This document shows positions 32,901 to 41,064 of a stretch of DNA of 64,000 bases, one piece after another; position 1 is the first letter of the stretch, and every line of letters begins with the position of its first letter. The notes below the pieces were generated by a model. The model was given only the letters and a program-made list of their open reading frames with translations. It had not been told where the DNA came from and searched no databases. The stretch comes from an uncultured Alistipes sp. (GTDB taxonomy: Bacteria > Bacteroidota > Bacteroidia > Bacteroidales > Rikenellaceae), in the NCBI GenBank assembly GCA_937911745.1, contig CALDPX010000072.1:1-64000 (forward strand), given 5' to 3'. A program made the translations under genes and the position numbers.

Positions 32901-33299
32901 CTTGCCCGTAAACTCCATTACCGACTCGCGGCAGGTGCGGTTGTAGTCCTCGATGGAGATGTTAACGCCCACATCCTCTTTACGGATACCGAGTTTCTTC
33001 TCCACGCCCAACTCTACGGGCAGACCATGAGTATCCCAACCTGCTTTGCGGTGTACCATATAGCCGCTCTGGGTTTTGAAACGACAGATGACGTCTTTCA
33101 GCGTACGCGCCATAACGTGGTGGATACCGGGCATACCGTTTGCCGAGGGGGGACCCTCATAAAAAACAAATGTGGGATGACCCTCACGGGTCGATATACT
33201 CTTGTGGAACGTGTCGTCAGCATCCCACTTTTTGAGGACTTCCAAGCCCAACTCGGGCAGGTCGAGTCCTTTGTACTCATTGAATTTTTTACCGCTCAT
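29901..33299 (-). CDS. ileS: Isoleucine--tRNA ligase
   Basis: 1132-residue class I synthetase. The HIGH-type motif appears as GPPSANGMPGIHH near residue 50, and the KMSKS loop as NGNKMSKRLGNAVDP. The WDTHGLPVE motif and the editing-domain segment WTTTPWTLPSNTALAVG are intact. The length and the GIHH form of the HIGH motif fit the longer, eukaryote-like IleS class, which in other bacteria is associated with mupirocin insensitivity; that phenotype is not shown here. The C-terminal domain is long. Its promoter (TATCTTTG, 33336-33343) is followed by a leader of about 30 bases. Confidence 0.95.
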   Translation of the reverse strand: MSGKKFNEYKGLDLPELGLEVLKKWDADDTFHKSISTREGHPTFVFYEGPPSANGMPGIHHVMARTLKDVICRFKTQSGYMVHRKAGWDTHGLPVELGVEKKLGIRKEDVGVNISIEDYNRTCRESVMEFTGKWEELTRQMGYWVNMDDPYITYDNKYIETLWWMLSELYKKGLLYKGFTIQPYSPAAGTGLSNHELNQPGCYRDVKDTTCTAQFKVVRNAESESLFEDVEGDLYFLAWTTTPWTLPSNTALAVGPSIEYVRVKCANPYTGIRQTVIMAKALVGTYFTKKMEGTYTVEERTWKGSDLAGVRYEQLMDWMRPDGDAFRVITGDYVSVADGTGIVHIAPTFGADDDRVAKQAGIAPMLLVDKAGKQQPMVDKQGKMYLIEDLDPEYVKNFVNVEKYAEWQGRFVKNAYDEKLTEEDATIDVDIAVGLKLENKAFKIEKHTHNYPHCWRTDKPVLYYPLDSWFIRTTAVKDRLIELNKTIYWKPESTGTGRFGKWLEGLVDWNLSRSRFWGTPLPVWATEDYSEMKCIGSVEELKAEVEKAVEAGLMSENPYKDFVVGDFSKENYDKIDLHRPYVDNIILVSSKGEPMRRENDLIDVWFDSGAMPYAQVHYPFEMTREEFEKVYPADFIAEGVDQTRGWFYTLHALATMLFDSVAFKNIISNGLVLDKNGNKMSKRLGNAVDPFEVMDKYGADATRWYMISNSQPWDNLKFDVDGVDEVRRKYFGTLYNTYGFFALYANVDGFTGKEAEIPVSERPEIDRWIISTLNSLVKEVTERLNDYDPTPASRAIQEFVGENLSNWYVRLNRKRFWGGGMTSDKLAAYQTLYTCLETVAQLSAPFAPFFSDRLFTDLNEMSGRHEGSVHLNLFPTCNEALIDSDLEEMMALAQKSTSMVLALRRKVGIKVRQPLTKVIIPILDADMGRRLEAVKALVMGEVNVKEVELITDTTGLITKRIKLNFKNFCSRYAKLAKPMAALVATFSQEQIAAIEAAEQTTLEVAGESVVVTPADFDITSEDMPGWLVASEGKLTVALDVTVTEELRKEGLARELVNRIQNIRKESGFEVTDRIKVEIEKKEMLEGAIEAFGGFIAQQTLALSVVLAEMPAGDFVVDSDIDDEPLKIAVTKA

Positions 33300-33335
33300 A
33301 TTATTATGTGTTATAAGATTTTCCCAACTAACCTA

Positions 33336-33343
33336 CAAAGATA
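33336..33343 (-). promoter_or_regulatory. ileS promoter -7 element
   Basis: Minus-strand TATCTTTG preceded by TA, 37 bases from the ATG. A -33 TTG at the expected distance is not evident. Confidence 0.55.
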
Positions 33344-33362
33344 TAATAAAGAATTGAGAATT

Positions 33363-33449
33363 GACGAAAAAAAATGTTTTTTCGTCTAAAATGCTCCTGC
33401 TCGGCATAGAGAACTTGTTTTCTCTGCCCTCGCTCGACTCGCATTTGCG
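33363..33449 (+). repeat. Family B element, copy 2
   Basis: Stem 1 GACGAAAAAA/TTTTTTCGTC (33363-33372/33377-33386), then TAAAATGCTCCTGCTC. The 26-base central hairpin 33403-33428 (GGCA/TGCC, GAAC-TT-GTTT tip) and CTCGCTCGACTCGCATTTGC follow. Confidence 0.85.
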
Positions 33450-33496
33450 AAAATTGAAAATTGAGAATTGAAAATTATGTATTTTTTTAACAAGAG

Positions 33497-33523
33497 TGAT
33501 AGGAATGACAGGAATAGCAGGAG
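33497..33523 (+). repeat. Short 9-base array (family G variant)
   Basis: Three units, GATAGGAAT, GACAGGAAT and AGCAGGAGT, resemble the 9-base units at 181-231. Confidence 0.5.
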
Positions 33524-33548
33524 TATAAGGGCTTTAATGACCTTAACA

Positions 33549-33595
33549 ACCCTCCCCTAAACTAGGGGAGGGTCCGCGAAGCGGGGGAGAGGTCA
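33549..33595. repeat. Family F palindrome
   Basis: CCCTCCCCTAAACTAGGGGA, then GGGTCCGCGAAGCGGGGGAG and AGGTC; an outer and an inner palindrome are both visible. Confidence 0.75.
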
Positions 33596-33599
33596 GTCG

Positions 33600-33664
33600 C
33601 CTATATGCCCTATAAGCCCTATAAGCCTTATAAGACTTAGGACTATCGACGTTAGACGTTAGAC
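33600..33664 (+). repeat. Family C repeat, long copy
   Basis: CTATATGCCCTATAAGCCCT leads to GACTTAGGACTATCGACG and two GTTAGAC units. The family A copy 2 palindrome follows after 8 bases. Confidence 0.85.
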
Positions 33665-33672
33665 AAAATACA

Positions 33673-33796
33673 GCGAGTGCATATCGCGGAGGGAATTTTG
33701 TGCCAAACGAGAAGGCGAGTCCGCAGGTTGTTGGGCGCAAATGAGGAACCGCTATCTGATGGTTGGTGCAAAATTCACCCGCAAGATGTGCGAGCG
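33673..33796. repeat. Family A long palindrome, copy 2
   Basis: Outer arms GCGAGTGCATATCGCGGAGG and the reverse complement of CACCCGCAAGATGTGC, roughly 34 bases each and imperfect. The inner stem carries the CCGCA/TGAGGA asymmetric loop. It is joined head to tail with copy 3. Confidence 0.75.
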
Positions 33797-33921
33797 GCGA
33801 GTGCATATCGCTGAGGGAATTTTGTGCCAAAAGAAGGAGCGGGCTCCGCAGTTTACTTTGGCGTAAATGAGGAGTCCGCTCTCTGAATTTTGGTGAAAAA
33901 AGCACCAGCGAGATGTGCTTG
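33797..33921. repeat. Family A long palindrome, copy 3
   Basis: Same outline as copy 2, with inner stem GGAGCGGGCT/AGTCCGCTCTC and tip GTTTAC/GTAAAT. It ends at the base before the prfC stop codon. Confidence 0.75.
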
Positions 33922-35499
33922 CTAAAACTCGGAGGTAAACTTAAACCTTATATCGGGGAATTTCTCGATGGCAAGTTGCAACGCATAGGAGGTGTCGGCA
34001 AGGAAGACATCTCTGCCGTGTTTATCCACTGCCATATTGGTAAATTTACGTTTCTTGAAGTCGGCGAGTTGCGCGGCATTATCGCTCTCAATCCAACACG
34101 CCTTATGGATAGCAATAGGCTCCCAGCGGCACTTTGCGCTATACTCGTGTTCCAAGCGGTATTGGATAACCTCAAATTGCAAGGCTCCCACCGTACCGAT
34201 AATTTTGCGACCATTGAGCGAGGAGGTAAAGAGCTGAGCCACACCCTCGTCCATCAGTTGGTCGATACCTTTGGCGAGTTGTTTGAACTTCAATGGGTCG
34301 GCATTCTCAATATAGCGGAACATCTCGGGCGCAAAGGAGGGAATACCCGTAAATTTGAGTTTTTCGCCCTCGGTGAAGGTGTCGCCAATCTTAAAGTTGC
34401 CCGTATCGTGCAAACCCACAATATCGCCCGGGTAGGCAGTGTCTACAACCGACTTCTTCTCTGCCAAAAAGACGCTTGGCGAGGAGAATTTCATCTGCTT
34501 GCCACTACGAACGTGGAGGTAGTTCTTACCACGCTCAAAAGTACCGCTACAAATCTTCAAGAACGCAAGCCTATCGCGGTGGTTGGGGTCCATATTGGCG
34601 TGAATCTTAAATACAAAGCCCGTCATCTTCTCCTCGGCAGCCTGCACCAGGCGTGTTTCGGTAGGAGCGGCGTGGGGCGAAGGTGCAATGCGGATGAAGG
34701 TTTCCAAAAGTTCCCTTACACCAAAGTTATTCACTGCCGAACCGAAAAATACGGGAGCCAACAATCCCTGCAAATAGAGGTCCCTGTCGAAAGGCTCGAA
34801 AATCTCTGCCACCATCTCCAAGTTCTCCTCCAACTCTGCTGCATTACCTGCACCGATATACCCGCCAAGTTGGGGGTCATCGAGTGTCAAGTGGACACTC
34901 TCGGCAATATATTGTCTATCCACCTCTTTGAATAAAGCAAGGCTCTCGTCGTAGATATTGTAGACGCCCTGGAACGAGTTGCCGCTACCAATGGGGAACG
35001 AGAGAGGGCGAACTGCAATCTGCAACTCCTTTTCAATCTCCTCCAATAGTTCAAAAGGCTCCTTGCAGGGGCGGTCGAGTTTGTTCACAAAGACCATAAC
35101 GGGCGTTGAGCGCATACGGCACACGTTCATAAGTTTGCGTGTCTGGCTCTCCACACCTTTTGCACCGTCAATAACGATGATTACGGCATCCACAGCGGTG
35201 AGTGTGCGATAGGTATCCTCAGCAAAGTCCTCGTGACCCGGGGTGTCGAGAATGTTGATTTTGGTACCCTCGTACTCAAACTCCATAACCGAAGTGGCGA
35301 CCGAGATACCCCTCTGTCGCTCAATCTCCATAAAGTCGCTGGTGGCGGTCTTTTTGATTTTGTTGCTCTTTACGGCACCCGCAACGTGGATAGCACCACC
35401 AAAGAGCAGCAATTTCTCTGTCAGTGTGGTTTTACCCGCATCGGGGTGGGCAATAACGGCGAACGTACGCCTGCGTTTTATCTCTTCTTTTAGTGTCAT
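33922..35499 (-). CDS. prfC: Peptide chain release factor 3
   Basis: 525-residue translational GTPase that recycles RF1/RF2 from terminated ribosomes. GTPase motifs are G1 AHPDAGKTTLTEK (17-29), G2 RGISVATS, G3 DTPGHEDF and G4 NKLDRPC. Domains II and III follow with standard length. MTLKEEIKRRRTFAVIAHPD gives a conventional start. It runs in the same direction as ileS but is separated from it by a 621-base repeat cluster, so it is probably transcribed on its own. A family A palindrome abuts the stop codon, and a family C repeat lies upstream of the start. Confidence 0.96.
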   Translation of the reverse strand: MTLKEEIKRRRTFAVIAHPDAGKTTLTEKLLLFGGAIHVAGAVKSNKIKKTATSDFMEIERQRGISVATSVMEFEYEGTKINILDTPGHEDFAEDTYRTLTAVDAVIIVIDGAKGVESQTRKLMNVCRMRSTPVMVFVNKLDRPCKEPFELLEEIEKELQIAVRPLSFPIGSGNSFQGVYNIYDESLALFKEVDRQYIAESVHLTLDDPQLGGYIGAGNAAELEENLEMVAEIFEPFDRDLYLQGLLAPVFFGSAVNNFGVRELLETFIRIAPSPHAAPTETRLVQAAEEKMTGFVFKIHANMDPNHRDRLAFLKICSGTFERGKNYLHVRSGKQMKFSSPSVFLAEKKSVVDTAYPGDIVGLHDTGNFKIGDTFTEGEKLKFTGIPSFAPEMFRYIENADPLKFKQLAKGIDQLMDEGVAQLFTSSLNGRKIIGTVGALQFEVIQYRLEHEYSAKCRWEPIAIHKACWIESDNAAQLADFKKRKFTNMAVDKHGRDVFLADTSYALQLAIEKFPDIRFKFTSEF

Positions 35500-35512
35500 A
35501 GTCTTTTGTTTT

Positions 35513-35550
35513 GTCTAACGTCTAACGTCAATAGTCCTAAGGCTTATAGG
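35513..35550 (-). repeat. Family C repeat, reverse orientation
   Basis: GTCTAACGTCTAACGTCAAT followed by AGTCCTAAGGCTTATAGG, 13 bases upstream of the prfC start. No adjacent inverted repeat is obvious at this copy. Confidence 0.85.
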
Positions 35551-35606
35551 AGAATTGAAAATTGAAAATTAAGGCGTGCCTTTGGCGCAATAATTTTTAA
35601 TTCTAA

Positions 35607-35653
35607 CAGACCTCTCCCGCCCTTCGGGCACCCTCCCCTAACTTAGGGGAGGG
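35607..35653. repeat. Family F palindrome
   Basis: CAGACCTCTCCCGCCCTTCG, GGCACCCTCCCCTAACTTAG and GGGAGGG: two nested palindromes. Confidence 0.75.
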
Positions 35654-35699
35654 AAATGGTTGTGGTCTTTCCCCAAATTTCTCAATTCTCAATTCGGAA

Positions 35700-35838
35700 C
35701 GAGTGCATATCGTGCCGCAGATGCAAGGCTTGCGAAGGGCGAGGAAGCGGAGTTTACAAGGAGTAAATGAGCATTCCGAGCCCGAGTATAACGCAGCAGA
35801 TGCGGTGCGAGATGTGCTCGCCTGCGAGATGTGCTCGC
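35700..35838. repeat. Family A palindrome, diverged copy 4
   Basis: Begins with CGAGTGCATATCGTG and contains AAGCGGAGTTTACAAGGAGT with AAATGAGCATTCCG. It ends with GCGAGATGTGCTCGC at the base before the nadB stop codon. The inner loop differs from other copies, so this is a variant. Confidence 0.6.
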
Positions 35839-37401
35839 CTAATTCGTTGGGTAGTCTATCGTGTAGTGCAATCCCACACTCTCCTTCATCGCCGCAGCCT
35901 GCTTGATAATGAGGTAGCCGACCTCAATGAGGTTGCGCAGTTCGCAGAGGTTGACATTCAGACGACTCTTCTGGTAGAGTTCTTCGGTCTCGCGGTAGAT
36001 TATCTCCATACGCCTCAGAGCCCTCTCCAAGCGTAAGTTGGAGCGCACAATGCCCACATAATAGCTCATAATCTGCTGCATCTCCTTGTAGTTCTGCGTA
36101 ATGAGAATCATCTCCTCTGTTGCCACCATTCCGTCATCATTCCAATCGGGAATGTTGTGCTCCAAAGTGACCTCCGAAAGCCTTTGACTGGCGTGCTCGG
36201 CGGCTGCTCGTGCATAGACCACAGCCTCAATGAGCGAGTTGGATGCCAAACGGTTGGCTCCGTGCAGACCCGTGCAAGCACTCTCGCCAAGGGCGTAGAG
36301 TCGGTGGATGGTGCTCTCGCCATTCAGGTCGACCTTCACACCGCCACAGCAGTAGTGTGCACCGGGGGTTACGGGAATCATATCCTTCGTTATGTCGATG
36401 CCGAGCGTCAGGCACTTTTGGTAGATATTGGGGAACTCGCGGATGGTCTCCTCGGCGGGCTTGTGTCGCACGTCAAGGTAGAGATACTCCGAGCCCGTAA
36501 TCTTCATTTCGTGGTCCATACTGCGAGCCACCACATCGCGCGGAGCAAGCGACCCCATAGGGTGATACTTGTGCATAAACTCCTTGCCGTTGGGAAGTTT
36601 GAGAATTGCGCCATAGCCCCTCATAGCCTCCGTAATGAGGAATGCTGGACGCTCGGTGGGGTTGTAGAGCGTTGTGGGGTGGAACTGTATGTACTGCATA
36701 TTCTCAATCACACCCTTTGCGCGGTGCACCATAGCAATACCATCACCCGTAGCCACCGAGGGGTTGGTGGTTGTGTGGTAGAGGTTGCCCACACCACCCG
36801 TACACACCACCGTAAACTTGGCGAGGATAGTCATAATCCTATCGCGCTTAACATCCAAAACATAAGCACCATAGCACTCTATGTTGTCCATATGGCGATT
36901 GACCTCCTGTCCCAAGTGGTGCTGCGTGAGCACATCTACGGCAAAATGGTGTTCAAGGATATCGATGTTACGATGACGCTTTACGGCAGTAATGAGAGCA
37001 CGCTCTATCTCTGCTCCCGTCAGGTCGCGATGGTGGAGTATTCGATGTTCGGTGTGTCCTCCCTCGCGGTGGAGCGAGTAGCGTCCATCGGGTGTGCGGT
37101 CGAAATGTGTACCCCACTCCATCAAATCTCGGATACCTTCGGGGGCACCCTCAACAACCTTACGCACAGCCTCCTCGTCGCACTTTCCTGCGCCACACAC
37201 GAGCGTATCATGTATGTGCTTCTCGAAAGTATCGGGCGGGTAGGTAACACAGCAAATACCTCCTTGGGCGTAGTTGGTGTTGCACTCCCTAATCTCTCCT
37301 TTCGTAACGATTGTAACGTGACCTTTTTCTGCCGCTTTGAGTGCAAACGACAATCCTGCCACACCGCTACCTATGACCAGAAAATCGGTTTCTCTCTTCA
37401 T
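35839..37401 (-). CDS. nadB: L-aspartate oxidase
   Basis: 520-residue FAD enzyme that oxidises L-aspartate to iminoaspartate, the first step of de novo NAD synthesis. The FAD-binding motif VIGSGVAGLSFALKAAEKG lies at 10-28 and NYAQGGI at about 44-50. Later come HREGGHTEHRILHHRD and the active-site GAHYCCGGVKVDLNGES, then LYALGESACTGLHGANRLAS. Length is typical. nadA and nadC are not next to it in this window. The start at 37401 is an ATG 77 bases from the divergent xerD gene. Confidence 0.95.
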   Translation of the reverse strand: MKRETDFLVIGSGVAGLSFALKAAEKGHVTIVTKGEIRECNTNYAQGGICCVTYPPDTFEKHIHDTLVCGAGKCDEEAVRKVVEGAPEGIRDLMEWGTHFDRTPDGRYSLHREGGHTEHRILHHRDLTGAEIERALITAVKRHRNIDILEHHFAVDVLTQHHLGQEVNRHMDNIECYGAYVLDVKRDRIMTILAKFTVVCTGGVGNLYHTTTNPSVATGDGIAMVHRAKGVIENMQYIQFHPTTLYNPTERPAFLITEAMRGYGAILKLPNGKEFMHKYHPMGSLAPRDVVARSMDHEMKITGSEYLYLDVRHKPAEETIREFPNIYQKCLTLGIDITKDMIPVTPGAHYCCGGVKVDLNGESTIHRLYALGESACTGLHGANRLASNSLIEAVVYARAAAEHASQRLSEVTLEHNIPDWNDDGMVATEEMILITQNYKEMQQIMSYYVGIVRSNLRLERALRRMEIIYRETEELYQKSRLNVNLCELRNLIEVGYLIIKQAAAMKESVGLHYTIDYPTN

Positions 37402-37478
37402 TTTGTGCGCAATTTATCCTCTTGCGTGGCAAAAGTACAAAAGAAATTGCTAATTTTAACCCCCAAAGAGAGATATTT

Positions 37479-38399
37479 ATGAATAACGAGCAGAAAGAGT
37501 GGCAAAAATGGATTGAGTTATGGAGTCGTGATATGACTTTCCGAAGAGGTCTATCGCAGAACACCATCGAAGCCTATATCCACAACCTTACTGACTTCTC
37601 GCTTTGGTTACACTCCTCGCCCCATCCTTGTTCCCCGCAAGAGGTAACAAAAGAGGATGTAGAGGGCTATATGACTGCCGTCTATGAACGCCACACAACC
37701 GCCACCACACAGGCACGCACACTGAGTGCACTGAAAACTTTTTTTGGTTTCCTCAACACTCGTGTAGACTTGATCTCCTCGCCCACAGATCTTGTAACAG
37801 CCCCCAAGTGCGGCAGGTCACTCCCCGACACACTCTCGACCGAGGAGATTGACGCAATGCTCTCATCCATAGATCTTTCATCGGTGGCTGGTTACCGCGA
37901 TAGGGCTATTTTGGAAATGCTCTATTCGTGCGGTCTGAGGGTATCGGAACTCATCTCTCTACACACCAAAGACATAATAAAAAAAGATGGCTTCATAAAG
38001 GTTATGGGCAAGGGACGTAAGGAGCGCCTGGTGCCTCTGAGCCCTGCCGCCATCACACAACTCGACCTCTATCTCTCACAGCGTTGGGAATTGGTAACCG
38101 AACTCTCAGAAGACTATATTTTCCTCAACCAGCGAGGCGGCAAAGCACTGAGTCGCATGGCTGTTTTTTCGATTGTGGAGCGTGCTGCCCGAATGGCTGG
38201 CATAACCAAGAACATCTCGCCCCATACCCTGCGTCATAGTTTTGCAAGCCACCTTTTGGAGGGTGGAGCCGACATTCGACAAGTGCAAGAATTGCTTGGT
38301 CATGCAAGCATATCCACCACCGAGATTTACACTCATATCAACACCCACCACCTCCACAAAATCATCGACGCGCTGCCACTACCGCAAGAAACAAAATAA
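37479..38399 (+). CDS. xerD: Tyrosine recombinase XerC/XerD
   Basis: 306 residues from ATG at 37479. It has the SAM-like N-terminal core-binding domain (SQNTIEAYIHNLTDFSLWL) and the tyrosine recombinase catalytic domain. The catalytic set is visible: Arg in YSCGLRVSELISLH, Lys in GKGRKERLVPL, HxxR in HTLRHSFASHLLEGG, His in LLGHASISTTE and Tyr in EIYTHI. The length and absence of accessory domains fit the chromosome dimer resolution enzymes rather than an integron or transposon integrase. XerC versus XerD is not decided by sequence alone. No mobile element is next to it. Confidence 0.92.
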   Translation: MNNEQKEWQKWIELWSRDMTFRRGLSQNTIEAYIHNLTDFSLWLHSSPHPCSPQEVTKEDVEGYMTAVYERHTTATTQARTLSALKTFFGFLNTRVDLISSPTDLVTAPKCGRSLPDTLSTEEIDAMLSSIDLSSVAGYRDRAILEMLYSCGLRVSELISLHTKDIIKKDGFIKVMGKGRKERLVPLSPAAITQLDLYLSQRWELVTELSEDYIFLNQRGGKALSRMAVFSIVERAARMAGITKNISPHTLRHSFASHLLEGGADIRQVQELLGHASISTTEIYTHINTHHLHKIIDALPLPQETK

Positions 38400-38422
38400 T
38401 CTTCGGGCACGATATTGAGAAT

Positions 38423-38444
38423 AGGTAAAAAACGATTTTTACCT
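38423..38444 (+). terminator. xerD terminator
   Basis: AGGTAAAAA and TTTTTACCT arms with ACGA loop, followed by ATTTTTTAT. A second AT-rich palindrome, ATATAGAAC/GTTCTATAT, follows at about 38452-38472, upstream of the next gene, and may be an operator. Confidence 0.75.
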
Positions 38445-38562
38445 ATTTTTTATATAGAACAATGTTCTATATCGAAAAAAAATTGTATATTTATCCCAAA
38501 TTTGGTTTCATATACCAACATCACACGAGAGATATTAAATAACATACAAAATCAATTGCGTT

Positions 38563-40989
38563 ATGAAACAACTCTTTCGCACCCTAACAATTTTTGTGTT
38601 ACCTCTGCTTGTGGCAGCGTGTAACACCGACTACAACTTCGACAATATATCGCTCGAAGTAACCGTTGGCGATACCGAGGGAATTATAGTTCCCCTTGGC
38701 ACAACAGGCAAAATTAGCGTTGGTGACCTGCTCAAAGAATCGGGACTTGAAACCAACGAGGATGGCTTCTATGGCTTCGAGTACAGCGATTCGTTTGAGT
38801 ATACTGCCGAAGTGGGCACCCTTGCTCCCATCACCAATCTCGCACCCACCATCGCCCCCATTACCGAAAACCTATTCAATGGAATGGATGTCAACGTGGG
38901 TGTCTTCGAAGGGGTAAAAGACCTCGGATTTCCCTCGGGTCTTTCGGGTAATTACACCATTACTGACCAGATACTCGAACTGCTACCTACCACAGACTTT
39001 GCGATGCACTACGATCCCCACACCTTTGAGGAGAGTTTTACGATCGAGGTACCAGATGTGGTGAAGTCGTTCGAAAAAATCACCTTTGGTGCCGATGGCA
39101 ACGGTTCGGTTATCGATCTTCAATTCGATCTTGGTGGTTTGGCTGGCGTAAATGAAAATTGCCATATCGAAAAACTATACTTCGAGCTCCCCGCCGGTTT
39201 CACCATTGAGAGTCTGCCAAACGATCCCATCGGTGATTATATCACCATCAGCAATGGCGAAGGCTCGACTACTCCAAACCGTTACGAAATCAATAAATAT
39301 GACCTTACCGGCAGTCATCTAACGGTGGATATTATCATCAAAAGTGTGGAGTTGGACCATCTTACCATTGGCGACGATGACAAGGTAACCATCACAGAGG
39401 ATGTGACTTTCGAACTCGATGCTACCATTAGTGTCAAGGCTGGTACAATCTCTGCCGAATCACCCTCCATGACCATCTCGGCAACCCCCATCATCTACGA
39501 TGCCACAATCACAACCAAAGAGATTGCACATGCAGTAGAGTTCCAAGAGAACATTCAGGAGGAGATTGCCATTCCCGACATAGTAAGTCGCATAGACTAC
39601 CTCTCGATTGTTTCCGCCGAAGATCCCATCCAAAATCCCCGCTTTGGTGTAGATGTTGAGTTGGCAGGTTCTCCCGTAGATATGCTCGAACTGCGCGACG
39701 TGGAGATTACTCTCCCCTCATTCCTCGACATTGACGCACCCGAGGGCTGGCAGTACGCCGACGGCAAACTCACAACTCCTCGTGTAGAGGTCCACAACAA
39801 TCAAGTGAACCACATCATCGACCTTGGTCTAAAAGGCATTGAGTCGCTCGACATTGTTGAAGGCAAAGTAAACCTCAGTAGCGCGGTGGGTATCAGTGCT
39901 ACGGCTGCTATTGCAGATGGGAGCTCGCTCCACCTAAGCACCGCATCACAAGCACTTACCCTCACCCCAACCGTAAGACTCGACGATATGACCATAGAAC
40001 AGGTTACGGGTGTTGTAGATCCCGATTTGAGCGAGATGATGCCAACGCAAGAGATTTTGCTTGGCGATTTGACCGCCTCGCTTGAAGGTATAGAGATGGA
40101 TCTCAACATCGAGTCGCCGCTGCTTAGTGTGACTGTCGAAAATCCTGTGGGAGTAGGCATTGACGCCCAAATATCTCTCACTGCCTTCAAAGGCGAGGAT
40201 ATGATACAGACCGTCTCTGCCGAAGTTGCCATCCTCCCCGCAGGCGACGAGCCCACCATCACACATATCTTGCTTGCCGGTGACGCCATGCGTGCCGAAG
40301 GCGAGAATGTGACTGTTGTGGAAGGATTGACAGAACTCATCGCAGCCCTGCCCGACAAAATTGTGGTGGATTTTGCTGCCGAGACCAACAAAGAGCAACC
40401 CCACACCCTCGTACTCCAAGATAGTTACACCTTCAAGGTGGATTACTCTGTTGAGTCCGCCTTTAAGTTCGATGCCGAGAAGAACGGCACGATTGACTAC
40501 ACAGTGCTGATTGAGGATGTAGATCTTACATCTCTTGCCGACATTGACGTCATTGTAGAGAACATCACCGTCAAGATGGCATCGGAGAGTACTCTACCCA
40601 TCGACATGACAATGGACATTGAGTTCCTCGACGAGAACGATGCCCCCATCGAGTGCATCACCTCGGCAACTGAGGGTAAAATCCTTGGCTCAACCTCCCA
40701 AGAAGCAACTCTTTCGGAGTGCGATGTTGTGCTGACAATTAGCACCCCTTCGGCAGAGAGTAGTAGCCTTTCGCCCTTTGCGGAAATTGCCCGTACGAAG
40801 AAGGTACGTTGCACACTTCACGGCACAACACTCGCAGGCGGCGGACTAAAACCCGAACAATACATCTCTGCCAAACTCTCGCTATTGCTTGAAGATGGCA
40901 TAACCGTTGACCTCGGTTCGTTCCTGCCCGAAGAAGAAAAGCCTGAGCCCAACGAACCTAACGAGCCCAACGAACAGCCTACCGAATAG
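38563..40989 (+). CDS. Large exported lipoprotein of unknown function
   Basis: 808 residues, with lipoprotein signal MKQLFRTLTIFVLPLLVAAC and lipidated Cys20, followed by NTDYNFDNISLEVTVGD. The rest is rich in beta-forming Thr/Ile/Val and acidic residues with recurring (I/V)xLPxxxD-type strands, suggesting several beta-sandwich modules. The C-terminus is a low-complexity Pro/Glu/Asn tail with tandem NEP units (PEPNEPNEPNEQPTE). No catalytic motif is visible. The next gene, 75 bases downstream, encodes a DUF5723 outer-membrane-type protein, and the pair probably forms a co-expressed envelope unit. Confidence 0.75.
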   Translation: MKQLFRTLTIFVLPLLVAACNTDYNFDNISLEVTVGDTEGIIVPLGTTGKISVGDLLKESGLETNEDGFYGFEYSDSFEYTAEVGTLAPITNLAPTIAPITENLFNGMDVNVGVFEGVKDLGFPSGLSGNYTITDQILELLPTTDFAMHYDPHTFEESFTIEVPDVVKSFEKITFGADGNGSVIDLQFDLGGLAGVNENCHIEKLYFELPAGFTIESLPNDPIGDYITISNGEGSTTPNRYEINKYDLTGSHLTVDIIIKSVELDHLTIGDDDKVTITEDVTFELDATISVKAGTISAESPSMTISATPIIYDATITTKEIAHAVEFQENIQEEIAIPDIVSRIDYLSIVSAEDPIQNPRFGVDVELAGSPVDMLELRDVEITLPSFLDIDAPEGWQYADGKLTTPRVEVHNNQVNHIIDLGLKGIESLDIVEGKVNLSSAVGISATAAIADGSSLHLSTASQALTLTPTVRLDDMTIEQVTGVVDPDLSEMMPTQEILLGDLTASLEGIEMDLNIESPLLSVTVENPVGVGIDAQISLTAFKGEDMIQTVSAEVAILPAGDEPTITHILLAGDAMRAEGENVTVVEGLTELIAALPDKIVVDFAAETNKEQPHTLVLQDSYTFKVDYSVESAFKFDAEKNGTIDYTVLIEDVDLTSLADIDVIVENITVKMASESTLPIDMTMDIEFLDENDAPIECITSATEGKILGSTSQEATLSECDVVLTISTPSAESSSLSPFAEIARTKKVRCTLHGTTLAGGGLKPEQYISAKLSLLLEDGITVDLGSFLPEEEKPEPNEPNEPNEQPTE

Positions 40990-41064
40990 GGCATTGTGTC
41001 ATAAGGCAAATGGTTCAAATCAAGAAAGAGAGAAATTTTGTGTATCCAAGAAGACAGAACAATT

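Larger units (their letters stand above)
33300..33921. other. 621-base intergenic repeat cluster between prfC and ileS
   Basis: No gene is supported. From left to right it holds the ileS promoter, family B copy 2, family E repeats, a short 9-base array (GATAGGAAT/GACAGGAAT/AGCAGGAGT, 33497-33523), a family F palindrome, a long family C copy and two adjacent family A palindromes. A frame open across 33543-33905 only translates these repeats. Confidence 0.8.
35500..35838. other. Intergenic mosaic between nadB and prfC
   Basis: No gene is seen. It contains a reverse family C copy (35513-35550), a GTGCCTTTGGCGC small hairpin, a family F palindrome (35607-35653), family E repeats (35680-35697) and a diverged family A copy (35700-35838). 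Confidence 0.75.

Noticed and set aside
33543..33905. Open frame of about 120 residues between prfC and ileS
   Set aside because: It spans families F, C and A and encodes repeat-derived peptides such as YKAYRAYRAYR.
37479..38399. Mobile element integrase
   Set aside because: Length and motifs fit chromosomal XerC/XerD, and no attachment site, transfer or transposition gene flanks it.
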